DNA of 64,000 nt from Cunninghamia lanceolata (taxonomy: Eukaryota; Streptophyta; Pinopsida; Cupressales; Cupressaceae), in contig BSBN01000334.1 in NCBI GenBank assembly GCA_027924645.1, positions 1,116,001 to 1,180,000 on the forward strand, in the 5' to 3' direction. The position numbers and the translations under genes were made by a program. The notes below the pieces were generated by a model. The model made no database searches and was not told the origin of the DNA. It was given only the letters and a program-made list of their open reading frames with translations. This document shows, piece after piece, positions 48,201 to 58,870 of this stretch (positions are counted from its first letter, which is position 1; each line of letters opens with the position of its first letter).

Positions 48201-50968
48201 TTTTCAACATCACTCCACCATCATGGAAAGGCCATCATTAAGGCAAAAATCAGATTGTTTACTAATAAAAGGCTGACTGTCCCTAAATAGCTTGTCCCTA
48301 CATTCTAGGAAAACTATAGTATTACTAAGGAAAATGACTTTTCTTAAACTACCACTACATGTTCATGCCCCTAGCGGGCTTTATTACATTAATTTTAAAC
48401 CAAAATTCCCTTAGTCTCTCATTAATGAGACCAAACAACCAAAATTTCAAAATTTGACTAGAAAACAACCTAGGTGCCTTGCACCAATGTCCCAAGTCTA
48501 ATTTTGCAACAAGGAATCCATTTCCTCTTTCATGCCTAGCTCCCACTACTTTTTGATATCTACCTGTATTGCTTCTTCATAACTTTCAGGTTCACTAGAA
48601 TCAGTCAATAATATAGAATATAATGATGGAGAAAATCTTTTTGGAGGTCTAGTTATCCTTGTAGATCATCTAACACTTGCAGAAGTCTGTGGGATAACTT
48701 TTTGTTGCTAAGCATCAGGTACCACTGGCATTTTATTTTCTGGAATCTCATCTAGCACCACATATTCCTTTTTGGCCTATTCATGCTTCTTTTCCTATAG
48801 TTGATCCTTATACATGACCTTCTCATTGAATATAAAATCTCTGCTCCTAATGATTTTATGATTTTCATAATCCCCTAATCGATAACCAAACTCATATACT
48901 CCATATCCAATGAAGGTACATTTTTTAGACTTAGCCTCAAGCTTGGTTCTATTTTCAATATCAATGTGGACAAAAGCTTCACAACCAAAGGTTTTCAAAA
49001 ATGAATAGTTTACCTTTTTGCCCGTTCATGCCTCCTCTAGAATGCCACCATCCAAAGGATTTGAAGGTCCCCTATTTATTAAATAAATAGTGGTATGTGC
49101 AGCATCTACCCAAAAGTGTAAGGGTAGTCCAACATGCAATCTCATGCTCCTTGCACGCTCCATAATAGTCCTATTCATCCTCTCAGACACACCATTTTCT
49201 TGTGGGGTTCCAGGAACTATTTTCTGCCTGCAGATTCCATTATATGAATAGTAATTCTCAAATTCTATGCTGCAATACTCGCCTCCATTATCAGATCTGA
49301 GACACTTCAACTTTTTATGTCTCATTCTCAACCAAAGCTTTCCACTTTTTAAAAATTTCAAATACTTCTAATTTTTGTTTTAGGAAATACGCCCATGTTT
49401 TCCTAGTTGCATCATCAATAAAAGTAACATAATAGCAAGAGCCTCCAAGAGAAGATACCTGAGCTAGTCCCCATACATTTGAATGCACAAGCTCTAATTT
49501 TTCACTCTTCTTCTCTTTCCCAACTTTGAGAAATTGGACTCTTTTCTATTTTCCATAAACACAATTTTCACAGAACTCCAAGTCAATCTTCCTCAGACCT
49601 GGTAGCAACTTTCTAGAGTGAAGAATCTTCATCCCTTTCTCACTCATGTGCCCAAGTCTATGGTGCCACAATTCTATTTGTGTTCCTACAACAAGTGTTA
49701 TAATTGTCTCAGTAGCAACTATTTCTATAGAAGCTAAGGTAGAATAAGTATTACTAGTACACAAATACAATGTGCCTACCTTTTCACCTTTAGCTACTAC
49801 TAATGCACCTTTAGTGACCTTTCAGACTCTGTCTAAAAAGGTAACTATGCAACCTTCACTACCCAGTTGTCCTGCAGAGATTAAATTCCTTCTCAAATTT
49901 GGAACATGCCTTACCTCCTGTAGCAACCATTCATTTCCATTATGCAACTTGATTTTTTATCTTTCCTTTTCCAACAATTTGACAGGGTTCATCATCACCC
50001 AAATATACCTGTCCAAAATCACCTTGAACATAATCTACAAAATATTTCCTGTGAGGTGTGGCATGAAATGAAGCTCCTAAATCTATTACCCAAGAATCAT
50101 TAGCATTATCTAAACACAGAATTAAAGCATCCTGTAATTTATTACTTGCAACATTAGCTTCCTTACTATCATCATGTTGTCTGTCTCTTTGTTTTCCCTT
50201 TTGAGACCAACAATCCTTCTTCAAGTGTCTTAGCTTTCCACAGTGCCAACAATCCATTCTTCCTCTAGATTTAGATCTACCTTTCTTTGACTTCCCTTGC
50301 GACTTCCCATGATTTGTAGGGCTTTTCCCTCTTTCCTTTGTTCTTCCCCTGTTCTCTACAGTCAAAGCATTACCAGATGTTGAAGTCTCACCTGTGCTTT
50401 TCCATCGCATTTCCTCAGTAAGGATAACACCGACAACATCATCAAATTTTAAAGTATTTGAGTCAGAGACAAAGTTACTTACAGCCATTACTAAGCTATT
50501 CCAGCTTTCTAGCAAAGAACATAAGACCAAGAGAGCCCTCACCTCTTCATCAAATTTTACTTTTACAAAAGTTAATTGACTAGTAATCGTATTAAACTCA
50601 TTTAAATGATCTGACATAGATCCACCTTCAATCATTTTCAGATTAAACAAATGCTTCATGAGAAATACCTTATTAGAGGCTGAGGGTTTTTCATACAATT
50701 TAGCTAAATCTTTTATTAGACCATCTGTTGTCATCACTTCTGTTATATTGAATGCCATAGATAGTGCCAGGCACAACTGAATGGTTCCCAGTGCCTTTTT
50801 GTCTAGAAGATCTCAATCCTCATCAATCATTACTACCAGTTTCTTGGCTTTTCCTTCCAATGGCCTCCATAAATCCTTCTGATAGAGATAATCCTCCATC
50901 TGCATCTTCCATAATTGATAGTTCTACCCATTCAATTTATCTACCTTCAATCTACCCTCATCCACCAT
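45244..50968 (-). pseudogene. Copia gag-pol of the nested Tork-like element, interrupted
   Basis: Start ATG at 50968 (MVDEGRLKVDKLNG). Gag reaches about 50250, with a knuckle WHCGKLRHLKKDCW. The protease is WVIDLGASFHATPH, where the usual DSG is DLG, so even the active site is altered. Pre-integrase LWHHRLGHMSEKGMKI and CENCVYGK follow, then integrase with LRSDNGGEYCSIEF and GTPQENGVSERMNRT (49361-48795). RT (46716-46015) has [19 protein letters not shown] and YVDDMLVAGS. RNase H ends HSKTKHIQLRYHFIRSVL (45681 onward). A 1.55-kb insertion lies between integrase and RT. Several stops and frame changes add to the damage. Confidence 0.88.
46941..48490. mobile_element. Unclassified 1.55-kb insertion in copia pol
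   Basis: Alignment with the intact first Tork-like element shows extra sequence between GGCAATT and CCCAAGTC. It has no supported coding region. It contains a diverged internal duplication of about 140 bases (47267-47400 and 47449-47580, sharing GTCTCAAAAAT and TTCATGTTG). No clear LTR, terminal inverted repeat or poly(A) was found. The junctions bear ATTAGACT on the left and AAGTCTAAT on the right, a short inverted match. Confidence 0.55.
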
Positions 50969-51039
50969 TGCTCCCACTTAACCATGAGACTCCCACTCAA
51001 CCGTGAGACCTTCCTATAGATTATAATCAAATACAACCC

Positions 51040-51053
51040 ACTCTGATACCAGT
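51040..51053 (-). other. Primer binding site of the nested copia
   Basis: The coding strand reads TGGTATCAGAG two bases after the 5' LTR, matching the initiator tRNA-Met site seen in the sister element. Confidence 0.9.
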
Positions 51054-51472
51054 TGTTAGGGTTAGGGTAAATCAAAGAAATAAACACTATCAATTATATG
51101 TAGATTAAATAACCCAAATATAACAATGAGGAATAACACAAAAGAAATCAACACAAAAATTTAACGTGGTTTGCCCAATATGGGCTACATCTGAAGAAAC
51201 TTAGCCATCCAATGATTTTATTATCTAGTGAAAAATAGATTACAATCTCATGAATACATCGTTGTAACATACATCCCAGCCGCTTATAACAAGCTTCTAT
51301 AATTAGGGTTTTGCATTGTCATTTTTCTTTGCAGGGGTTTACGGCCCCCAAACCCCCGCTTCTCGGGAGCTACCGCCCTTGAACCCCACTCGGGGCTTGG
51401 CCTGGCCCTGAACCTTAGCGAGGATACATAACTTGTGTACATACTTGCATGATCAATTGCCACATACCAACA
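51054..51472 (-). repeat. 5' LTR of the nested Tork-like copia
   Basis: About 419 bases, TGTTAGGGTTAGGG to CACATACCAACA. It includes a C-rich stretch (51340-51400) absent from its partner. Confidence 0.87.
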
Positions 51473-53971
51473 TGATCTACCTTCGGAGCTCATCATCTTT
51501 TCTCAAGTGACATCTAGTGACCATGGGAGTACTCACTGGTTTTGAATCCTCCATACCAAACTTCTTCAACAATTATTTGACATACTTATCTCGAGAAATA
51601 AAGACACCACCATCTAGCTAGGAAATTTGAAGTCCAAGGAAGAAAGACATTTCACCAATCATGGACATCTAAAATTATTTTTGCATCTCCTCTACAAACC
51701 TCTTACACATATCATCATTTCCACCAAAAATGATATCATCAACATAAACTGCAACTATCAAGATCATGTCTCCTTCTTCCTTTATGTAAAGATTGCTATC
51801 TGTAGTACCTATCTTGAAGCACTGTTGAAGTAATTACCTGTCTAATCTTGCATACCAAACCCTAGGTGCTTGCTTGAGACCATACAAAGCCTTTTTGATT
51901 CTGCATACCATGTTTGTATCTTCTGATAATTGAAAACCATCTGATTGTTCAATGTATACTTCTTCTTCTAGGTCACCATTGAGAAATGCTGACTTGACAT
52001 CCATCAAATACACTTTGAAGTTTTTGTGAGCAGTAAGAGCAAGGAACATTCTGATTGCCTCCATCATAGCTACTAGAGCAAAAGTCTCCTCAAAATCAAT
52101 GCCTTCTACTTGAGTATATCCTTTGCATACTAATCTTGCTTTGTTCCTTACAACTTCACCTTCTTCATTTAGCTTGTTCCAGAACACCCACTTTGTTCCT
52201 ATCACATTCTTATTGGCTAGTTTGGGAACCAATTCCCGTGTTTGATTCTTTTCAATCTGATCCAGTTCTTCTTCCATTGCTTTTATCCATCCATCATCTT
52301 TGTTGGCTTCAAGAAAGGTCTTAGGTTCTACTTTTGATAACAAACTCAAGTTTACTTGCTCATGTGTCTTGGCAAACCTTCTCCTTGTATTTACACCTTC
52401 ATTCTTGTCTCCAATGATCTACTCTGCTAAATGATTCTTCTGAACATACTTTATTGGAGTCTTGGGCATCTTCTCTGGTTCATGTTCATTTTCTTCTTTC
52501 ACTTCTACTTCTTTATCTTCAATGCAAGGAAATATATCAGATCCAGTGTCTTCTAAATCCTGTGTGAACTAACACAAGTCTTCATCTACTTTGACATTTG
52601 TGCTTTCAATCATCTTTCCCAACCATTTGTTGTAGCATTTATAGGCCTTGATTCTGGTTGAGTAACTAAGAAAGATTCCTTCATCACATCTTGAATCAAA
52701 CTTTCATAGGTCTTCTTCATCTCTTCTAATATAGCATTTACTACCAAAGATCCTGAAGTATCTGATAGATGGAGGTCTTCTATACTACAACTCATAAGGG
52801 GTCTTAGTGCTATTGACCCTTACCTACACTCTATTGGTTAGATAAACAGTAGTGTGAATTGCTTCCTTCCAATATGTATTAGGAAGATTTGCATCTTTCA
52901 ACATTGCCCTAGACATTTCTTGCATAGTCTTGTTCTTTCTTTCCACTACCCCATTTTGCTGAAGGGTTCTAGAAGTAGAAAAATGCCTCCTAATTGCATT
53001 ATCTTCAAAAAAAAATTCAAATTTATTTAAAGTAAACTCACCTCCTCTATTTGACCTTAAACATTTGATCTTAGTATTCATTTCATTTTGAACCAAAGAT
53101 TTGAAAACTTTAAACTTATCAAGGGCATCATATTTTTCTCTTAAGAAAGTAACCCAAATGATTCTAGAATAATCATCAATGAGCAACATAAAATATCTTT
53201 CACCTTGTTGACTCTTTACTCTTGTGGGTACACATAGGTTTGTGTGAATCAGCTCCAATGGATTTGAAGAAGACTACTCCTTGCTTCTAAAACTTGTCTT
53301 TCTCTACTTTCCTATTTGACATTCCTTGCATACAGTGTTTGTAAGCTTGATTATCTTAGGAATATCCCTCACTACATGAGTAAAGTTTATTCTTATCATG
53401 TTATCAAAGTTGTTGTGTCCCATTCTTTTGTTCCATAGCCAACACTCACTAGATTGAGTCAAAAAACATGTTCTTCCATTTGCCTCTTTCAAGTGATAAA
53501 TATCACCACAAGTCTTGATACTTTTTGCAACTAGCTTTCTAGATCTTGCCTTCCTAATTTCACAACCATTAGCATGAAAAGTAAGATTATAAACTTTCCT
53601 GCACATCTGACTGACACTAAGAAGATTGTGTTGTAATCCTTTGACATAGAGAACATCCCGAGCCCTATTCTTTCCACCAATAGTTATGACACCTTTTCCA
53701 CAAATTTGAACTGACTCATCACCTCTAAACTTAACAACTCCACCATCCCAATTATTAAGGTTGATAAACATCAATTTGTCACTAGTCATATGATTTGAAC
53801 AAACAATGTCAATAACCCAAGCTTTGGTTTCTTCTTTTGCATGAAAAGAAGTCCATACAACCATTGATTTTTCATTGCTTTGAACTGTTTGCAAGGTATA
53901 AAATTTTTCACATTTTCCAACCTTATTCTTTTTGTCACCAACACTCATGGCCAAGAAAAGTGTTTCATCAA
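51473..53971 (-). pseudogene. SIRE-like pol, 5' part (protease, integrase, RT)
   Basis: The protease region AWVIDIVCSNHMTSDK carries DIV where DSG is expected. Pre-integrase WLWNKRMGHNNFDNM and CKECQIGK follow, then integrase (53258-52824) with LIDDYSRIIWVTFL and CLRSNRGGEF, where the usual D-N is mutated. RT (52349 onward) has [52 protein letters not shown] and later VYVDDIIFGG. The last part before the nested element is VSTPMVTRCHLRKDDELRR. The RT wording fits the SIRE group. Gag is absent: homology stops at 53971, where the terminal-repeat motif begins. Confidence 0.85.
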
Positions 53972-54100
53972 GGTAAGTGCAAGAAGATGGGGGGCCAAAA
54001 AGGGGTCTTAAGTGGCCACTTTTTTTCTAAAATTAGGAAATGTTGGCCTTGGATGAGAAATTGAGCATAGTTACACTCAAATTTTAGAGATGCAACCAAA
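53972..54100. repeat. Terminal-repeat segment, inverted partner of 1-130
   Basis: Starts GGTAAGTGCAAGAAGATGGG inside the SIRE-like pol region and is the reverse complement of 1-130. As an end facing right it would open an element extending to higher coordinates. Confidence 0.6.
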
Positions 54101-54813
54101 ACAATGTTTGTAGTGCTCCGAGTCTACTTTTTAAAATACTAATTTTTTTTAAAATGGTATAGATTAAGGGGTTCAAAAGAGGGAGCCATAGAAATTGGTG
54201 TTGTTTCTGTCAAAAAAACATAACATAGCATGTTTTGTAGCTCCCTCAAAAGGCTAACTTTTTTTTGGTATTTTTACAATCGCTTTAGTGAGAAATTAGC
54301 TAACAACATGTAGTTTATGCCCAATTTTTCTGATAATTTTTGGATGAATATTTGATTTTTTACTAATTTTCAAAGTGGACACATCCTAAAAAACAAAATT
54401 TTGGCCGTGCTACCCCTATAAATTTTGAAAACTAATTGAAAATCATTTTTTTAAAAATATGTGTAGAATGGAGTCTAGTTTCTAAATATGTAATTTTTTT
54501 GAAATCTCAATGAATGGTTAATTTACAATGAAAAAAAGACCAAATAGTGGTTTTTGCCCAAAATCACACACACAAACTAAAGAAATTAAAGATGAAAGGC
54601 TTAACATTGTCAAAATTTGAAAAAAATTACTTCATTAAATAGCTAAGAGAAAGCCTAACATTACCCAGGTGTTTGATTTGTTTGACCTTGAAACATGTGC
54701 AAATCTAAGGGTTAGCACGAACAAAATTATGTGAAATCTTGTAGAATTTGCCAAAACACATTTGTGGATATTGAAAAGGCACTCCAAGCCTTTGGGTTGG
54801 AAATCCAAAGAAA
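54101..54813. other. A/T-rich noncoding stretch
   Basis: No gene or known repeat recognised. It lies directly inside the presumed element end at 53972. Runs of A and T are frequent. Confidence 0.5.
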
Positions 54814-54940
54814 ATCCCAAGCCTAAGGCTTGGGATCCCCAAAGCACAATATAACACGCTCGTGTTATGTTGTGCTTTTTTCATTTTTTGCATGTTTGCC
54901 AGTGTTTTCCTAGTTTGACATAATGCGAGCGCATTATGTC
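54814..54940. repeat. Cluster of three hairpins with CG-rich cores
   Basis: ATCCCAAGCC/GGCTTGGGAT (54814-54836), AAGCACAATATAACACG paired with CGTGTTATGTTGTGCTT (54842-54876) and GACATAATGC-GAGC-GCATTATGTC (54917-54940). The last two share the ATAAYGCGAGCGC motif family with 33707-33805 and 62603-62652. Confidence 0.8.
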
Positions 54941-54997
54941 TTCCTTTGAATGAGTTATGTTCAAGTTTCATAAGTATGTTTCATGGATGTTTATATC

Positions 54998-55128
54998 TAT
55001 GCTTGCAGGTATGTATGCATGTACATGTATGCATGCTTGTATGTATGCTTGTATGTATACATGTATGTATGTATATATGTATGTTTGTTTGTATGTATGT
55101 ATGTATATATGTATGTATGTAAGTGTTT
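54998..55128. repeat. TATG/GTATGTAT microsatellite
   Basis: Imperfect runs of GTATGTAT with GCATGTAC variants. Apparent open frames here are repeats of Tyr, Val, Cys and Met and are not genes. Confidence 0.9.
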
Positions 55129-55159
55129 TGGGTTTAGTGTATATAAGGACCTGAGCCTG

Positions 55160-56374
55160 TATAGTTTTGAGGGCTAAGGGTTGATGGATTAGGGCTTAAG
55201 TAATAGGTAGAGGGTAGAGGGTAGAGATTAGAGGGTTGAGGGTTACAATTGAGGGTTAATATTCAGGTTGTTGAGTGTATAAGATTAAGTGTGTAAGGTG
55301 CGGGGATTAGGGTTTAGGATATTGGGTTTAGGGTTTAGGATATGGATCCAGGGTATATAAGGCATAGGGTGACTTGGGTTGAGAGCATGTATGGTTTAGG
55401 TTTAATTTAAGTATATGGTTGAGGCATAATACTCAAGGTTTAGCATATAAGGGTGAGGTTATATGGTCTAGGGATGAGGGTTTGAGGGTGTAGGCTTCAG
55501 GGTTTAAGGTATAGGGTTGATGATTGATAGATTAGGGCTTAAGTATATTGTTGAGGGTATAGGGTTAAGGGTTTAGGGATAGGTTTTAGGGTTTAAGGTT
55601 TAAGGGTTAAGGGTTGAGGGATAGGGTTTAAGGTTTAGGGGTAAGGGATTAGGGTTTAAGGTATAGTGTCTTGGGTTGAGGGTTTAGGAATAGGGATAGC
55701 ATTTAGGGTTTAGGGATAAGGGATTAGGGTTGAGGGATTAAGGTTTAAGATGTGGTGCTAAGGTTTGAGTGTTTAAGGATAGGGTTTAGGGTTTAGGGAT
55801 TAGGATTTAAGGAATAGTGTTGAGGGTTGAGGGTTTAGGGATAGGGTTTAGGGTTGAGGGATTAGGGTTTAGGGTTGATGGATTAGGGTTTAAGGAATAG
55901 TGTTGAGGGTTGAGGGTTTAGGAATAGGGTTTAGGGTTGAGGGATTAGGGTTTATGGTTGACGGATTAGGGTTTAATGTTGAGAGTTGAGGGTTGAGGGT
56001 TTAGGGATAGGGTTGATGGTCAAGGGATTAGGGTTAAAGTAGAGTGTTAAAGGTAGAGGGATTAGGGAAAGGGTTTAGGGTCAAAGGTTTAACGATTGAG
56101 GGTTGAGGCTTTAGGGCTAAGGGTTAAGGGATTAGGGTTTAAGATATAGTGTTGAGCATCGAGGGTTTAAGGATAGGTTTTAGGGTTTAAGTTTTAAGGG
56201 TTAAGGGTTGAGGTATAGGGTTTAGGGATAAGGGAATAGGGTTTAAGGTATAGTGTCAAGGGTTGAGGGTTTAGGAATAGGGATAGCGTTTAGGGTTTAG
56301 GGATGAGGGATTGGGGTTGAGGGATTAGGGTTTAAGGTATAGTGTCGAGGGTTGAGGGTTTAGTGATAGGGTTT
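55160..56374. repeat. Degenerate TTTAGGG telomere-like array, left block
   Basis: Continuous variants of GGGTTTAGGG, GGGTTGAGGG, GGATTAGGG and AAGGTATAGTGT. Units of 6-8 bases are organised in longer segments of about 60-150 bases. This is the plant telomere word in diverged form, hence an interstitial array. It is interrupted by the gypsy insertion at 56375. Confidence 0.85.
56370..56374. repeat. Target-site duplication GGTTT, left
   Basis: GGTTT directly before TGGTGCAGGAG; the same five bases follow the other end at 60096-60100. Because the surroundings are TTTAGGG-like, a chance match is possible. Confidence 0.6.
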
Positions 56375-57602
56375 TGGTGCAGGAGCACCTAACACAAGGT
56401 GGCCTCCATGAGGCATTTAAAATTCATGTTTGCTTAGAAAATCATGTTTTGGGCTGTAATAAGGTCTATTTGACCAATGCATGTAATTTCAATTTGTGTC
56501 TAGGTTTATTTTGTAAGTCCCAAGTGACTTAGGGTACTTTTGTCAAATTGTAACTGCATAATGCCAAAAATAGGTAGTAGGGTAGTTGGAGGTTGTTTAG
56601 ACGGTTGTCTCCCAGCCGCTTGGAGTGAGTTTGGTATTCCTCAGGGCGAGTTGATAAATACCCAGAGGAATGAACAAAATGATCATGTAATCAGATCAAA
56701 GAAGAAGTGTGATCGAATGTGATTTTGTATTGTGCCAAGGAGCAATAAAACTATTCTATTCTGTCAATCTGATTTCTATTTTCTGTAACTGCAAATTGTA
56801 TAGTCATAGATTTCCTTTTCTTCATGTGCTTCCTGTTGTTGTAATATGTCAATGTGAAGCATTCCACTGATAAGATTTCTGTTGAAATCAATGGAATGGC
56901 TTCGATGTATAAATATCTATTTTTGTTTTCTATTTTGTTTTCCTGTTCGGCAGTGCAAAGGACCAAATTGGAGTGTGCATAGTAGATCGCCTACCATCTC
57001 CATGTGCTAGGGTTTGGATTAGAGGAGTTGGAGCTGATATCGATGAGACAAAGGCCATCGACGAAACATTCCTTGCTCAGAGTGATGAGGATAGTCTAGC
57101 TGAAGGGAGGATCAAGCTGCTGAATAGAAGTTACGGCCTAAGGTTCAGATCGGGGTGATCAGATTATCGGCGGTTTTGGAGAAAGTCTGACTGATGGGGA
57201 AGGATACATCGAAGGTAGATGCCATCGGGCAGAGGTGCAACATCGGCAGAAGAGTTGAAAGCATTCAGTGAAGACAAGAGTCTCACCAAATGTATATTGC
57301 GAATGCATATCGCAAAAGCATGTTGCGAATGTATGTGGAGAATGTATCTTTCATTGAATACAAATAGTGACTGGTCGTAACGGTGAAACAAGATATTGCC
57401 ACCAGTAATATCCAGTCACTCCAAGCATATACTAAGTTGGTGTATCGGCACTTCGGCCAAGGTTCATAAGTGTTCGCTGATGGTATTGTTCATGTCGATA
57501 GTCAAGGATGTCAAACCTCACGTCAGAGTGACTATAATAGTCGGTGCAATGGGTTGCAAGGTGGCCAACAGTAGTTGTCTTACCGATTGAGGCTCCCCAT
57601 CA
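56375..57602 (+). repeat. LTR of the gypsy element, left, direct orientation
   Basis: TGGTGCAGGAG...CCCCATCA, about 1.23 kb. It contains a TATA-like TTGATAAATACCC (56651-56663) and an AATAAA signal (56744-56749), in the order expected for a plus-strand LTR. A primer site follows. Confidence 0.82.
56651..56663 (+). promoter_or_regulatory. TATA-like box in the gypsy LTR
   Basis: TTGATAAATACCC, about 280 bases into the LTR and about 90 bases before an AATAAA signal. The inverted LTR carries the mirror copy near 59790-59802. Confidence 0.4.
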
Positions 57603-57605
57603 TAT

Positions 57606-57617
57606 TGGTATCAGAGC
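57606..57617 (+). other. Primer binding site of the gypsy element
   Basis: TGGTATCAGAGC, complementary to initiator tRNA-Met, three bases after the CCCATCA end of the left LTR. Confidence 0.88.
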
Positions 57618-57962
57618 TAGCGAAAGCTTTGGGTAGAGGTGTTGTGTATTTGATTTCTATCACTGAGAAGGCAGATGAAGAGTTGCTCGTGTCATCTAGT
57701 TGCGAGAAGGAATAGGATTCCTGTAGTGTGTGGGCAGACGATGATGAGGACTGTCAAGACCATTCACCAATAAAGATTTGGCTAGAAGAGGGTGTAGATT
57801 GAGGCCACTACGAGAGAGAGTGGTAGTGCATCTCTAGGATCTGCGGTTGGATTAGAGGAATGGGTCTTTGAAGCAGTGTGTAGGATGGACATCTGATTGA
57901 GCATTGTGTTGTAGTCAAATTGAGGATTTACAGAAGTGTTGGAATTTGGGTGCTGTCTGTGA

Positions 57963-58829
57963 ATGTTTATGTCAGACAGAGAGAGCGAAGGAGAGGCTAG
58001 CAATATGCCTCCAAAGAGGATGACCACCAAAGTGGTCAAGAAATTTAAAGAGATGGAAGAGATGATCAAAACTAGAGTCAGGGAAGCACTCCAAGCTAAA
58101 TTGAAGGCAATGAAGACAGGAAAAAGGATAGAGGAAGATTTAGATGAAGAAGAAGAGAGAGGAACAAGAGGAACAAGAAGGGGCAAAGATATCGGCTGAA
58201 CAAAAGCAATTCCTGGAAGCCATTAAGGCTATTGGCAAGGACTCTTCAGAGGCTCGGATAGATATTCCCATGTTTAGTGGAAAGATGAATGTTGATGAAG
58301 TCATGGAATGGATTGAGGCTCTGAACAACTACTTTGAATACAAGGAAGTTCTTGAAAGAGGGTTAAGTTTGCAAAAACTAAACTCAAAGGTGTTGCCCTT
58401 ACATGATGGAATTACACCCAAGGAGAAAGGGTAAAGAATGGGAAAAGTATGATCTCTTCATAGAGCAAAATGCTAGAGAAGATCAAGTCCCAGTTCCTTC
58501 CATCTAAGTACAAGGTGTAGATTTACAGGAAGATGCAAAACCTTAAGCAAAAAGATATGGATGTGGCTACTTACACCGAGGAGTTTCACAAATACACTCT
58601 TCGTTGTGAGTACATGGAGGATGAAAAAGCTAAGGTAGCAAGGTATTTAAATGGTCTGAGGATCAATATTCAAGATGAGATAAGTTTATTTACCCTTGAA
58701 ACCATGGAAAAATGCTTTCAAGTTGCATTAAGAGCTGAAGAGAAGCTGAAAAGGAAAGGTGAACAACATAGTAGAGGAAGAGGTGATAGGAATTTTAGAG
58801 GCAGTTTTGGAGGTAGAAGTCCTAACTAG
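57963..58829 (+). pseudogene. Gypsy gag, frameshifted
   Basis: MFMSDRESEGEASNMPPKR begins the frame. A Lys/Glu-rich helix follows, and then the gag domain IPMFSGKMNVDEVMEWIEAL with NNYFEYKEV. A damaged stretch (58360-58530) holds the LTWWNY-type region in another frame. The frame recovers at MQNLKQKDMDVATYTEEF and RCEYMEDEKAKVARYLNGLR, ending in a basic Arg/Gly stretch (RGRGDRNFRGSFGG). This order is standard for the gag of chromovirus-like plant gypsy elements. The zinc knuckle, protease and all of pol are missing because the inverted LTR starts about 40 bases later. Confidence 0.82.
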
Positions 58830-58870
58830 AGGCCTAGTAGTGAGTCTAGCCAAGAAGAGCCTCAGTCAAA

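Larger units (their letters stand above)
41689..51472 (-). mobile_element. Ty1/copia retrotransposon, Tork-like, 9.8 kb, nested in SIRE-like pol
   Basis: LTRs 41689-42108 and 51054-51472 share (T)GTTAGGGTTAGGG and CACATACCAACA termini; the left LTR now starts TATTAGGG. The primer site matches initiator tRNA-Met. Proteins are close to those of the element at 34867-39917, but this copy is nearly twice as long. The extra length is a 3.1-kb 3' region (42109-45243) and a 1.55-kb insertion (46941-48490). Confidence 0.88.
39918..53971 (-). mobile_element. SIRE-like Ty1/copia retrotransposon, 5' truncated, with nested element
   Basis: The element's pol can be read from 53954 to 51473, is interrupted by the nested copia 41689-51472, and resumes from 41688 to 41044. 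It is followed by a 3' untranslated region and the start of a 3' LTR. The gag gene and 5' LTR are missing: the left part of pol meets the terminal-repeat motif at 53972. RT and LTR features resemble the SIRE/Maximus group of plants. Confidence 0.8.

Noticed and set aside
54957..55177. Two open frames rich in Tyr, Met, Cys and Val on the plus strand
   Set aside because: They are translations of the TATG microsatellite, open in several frames only because the repeat lacks stops.
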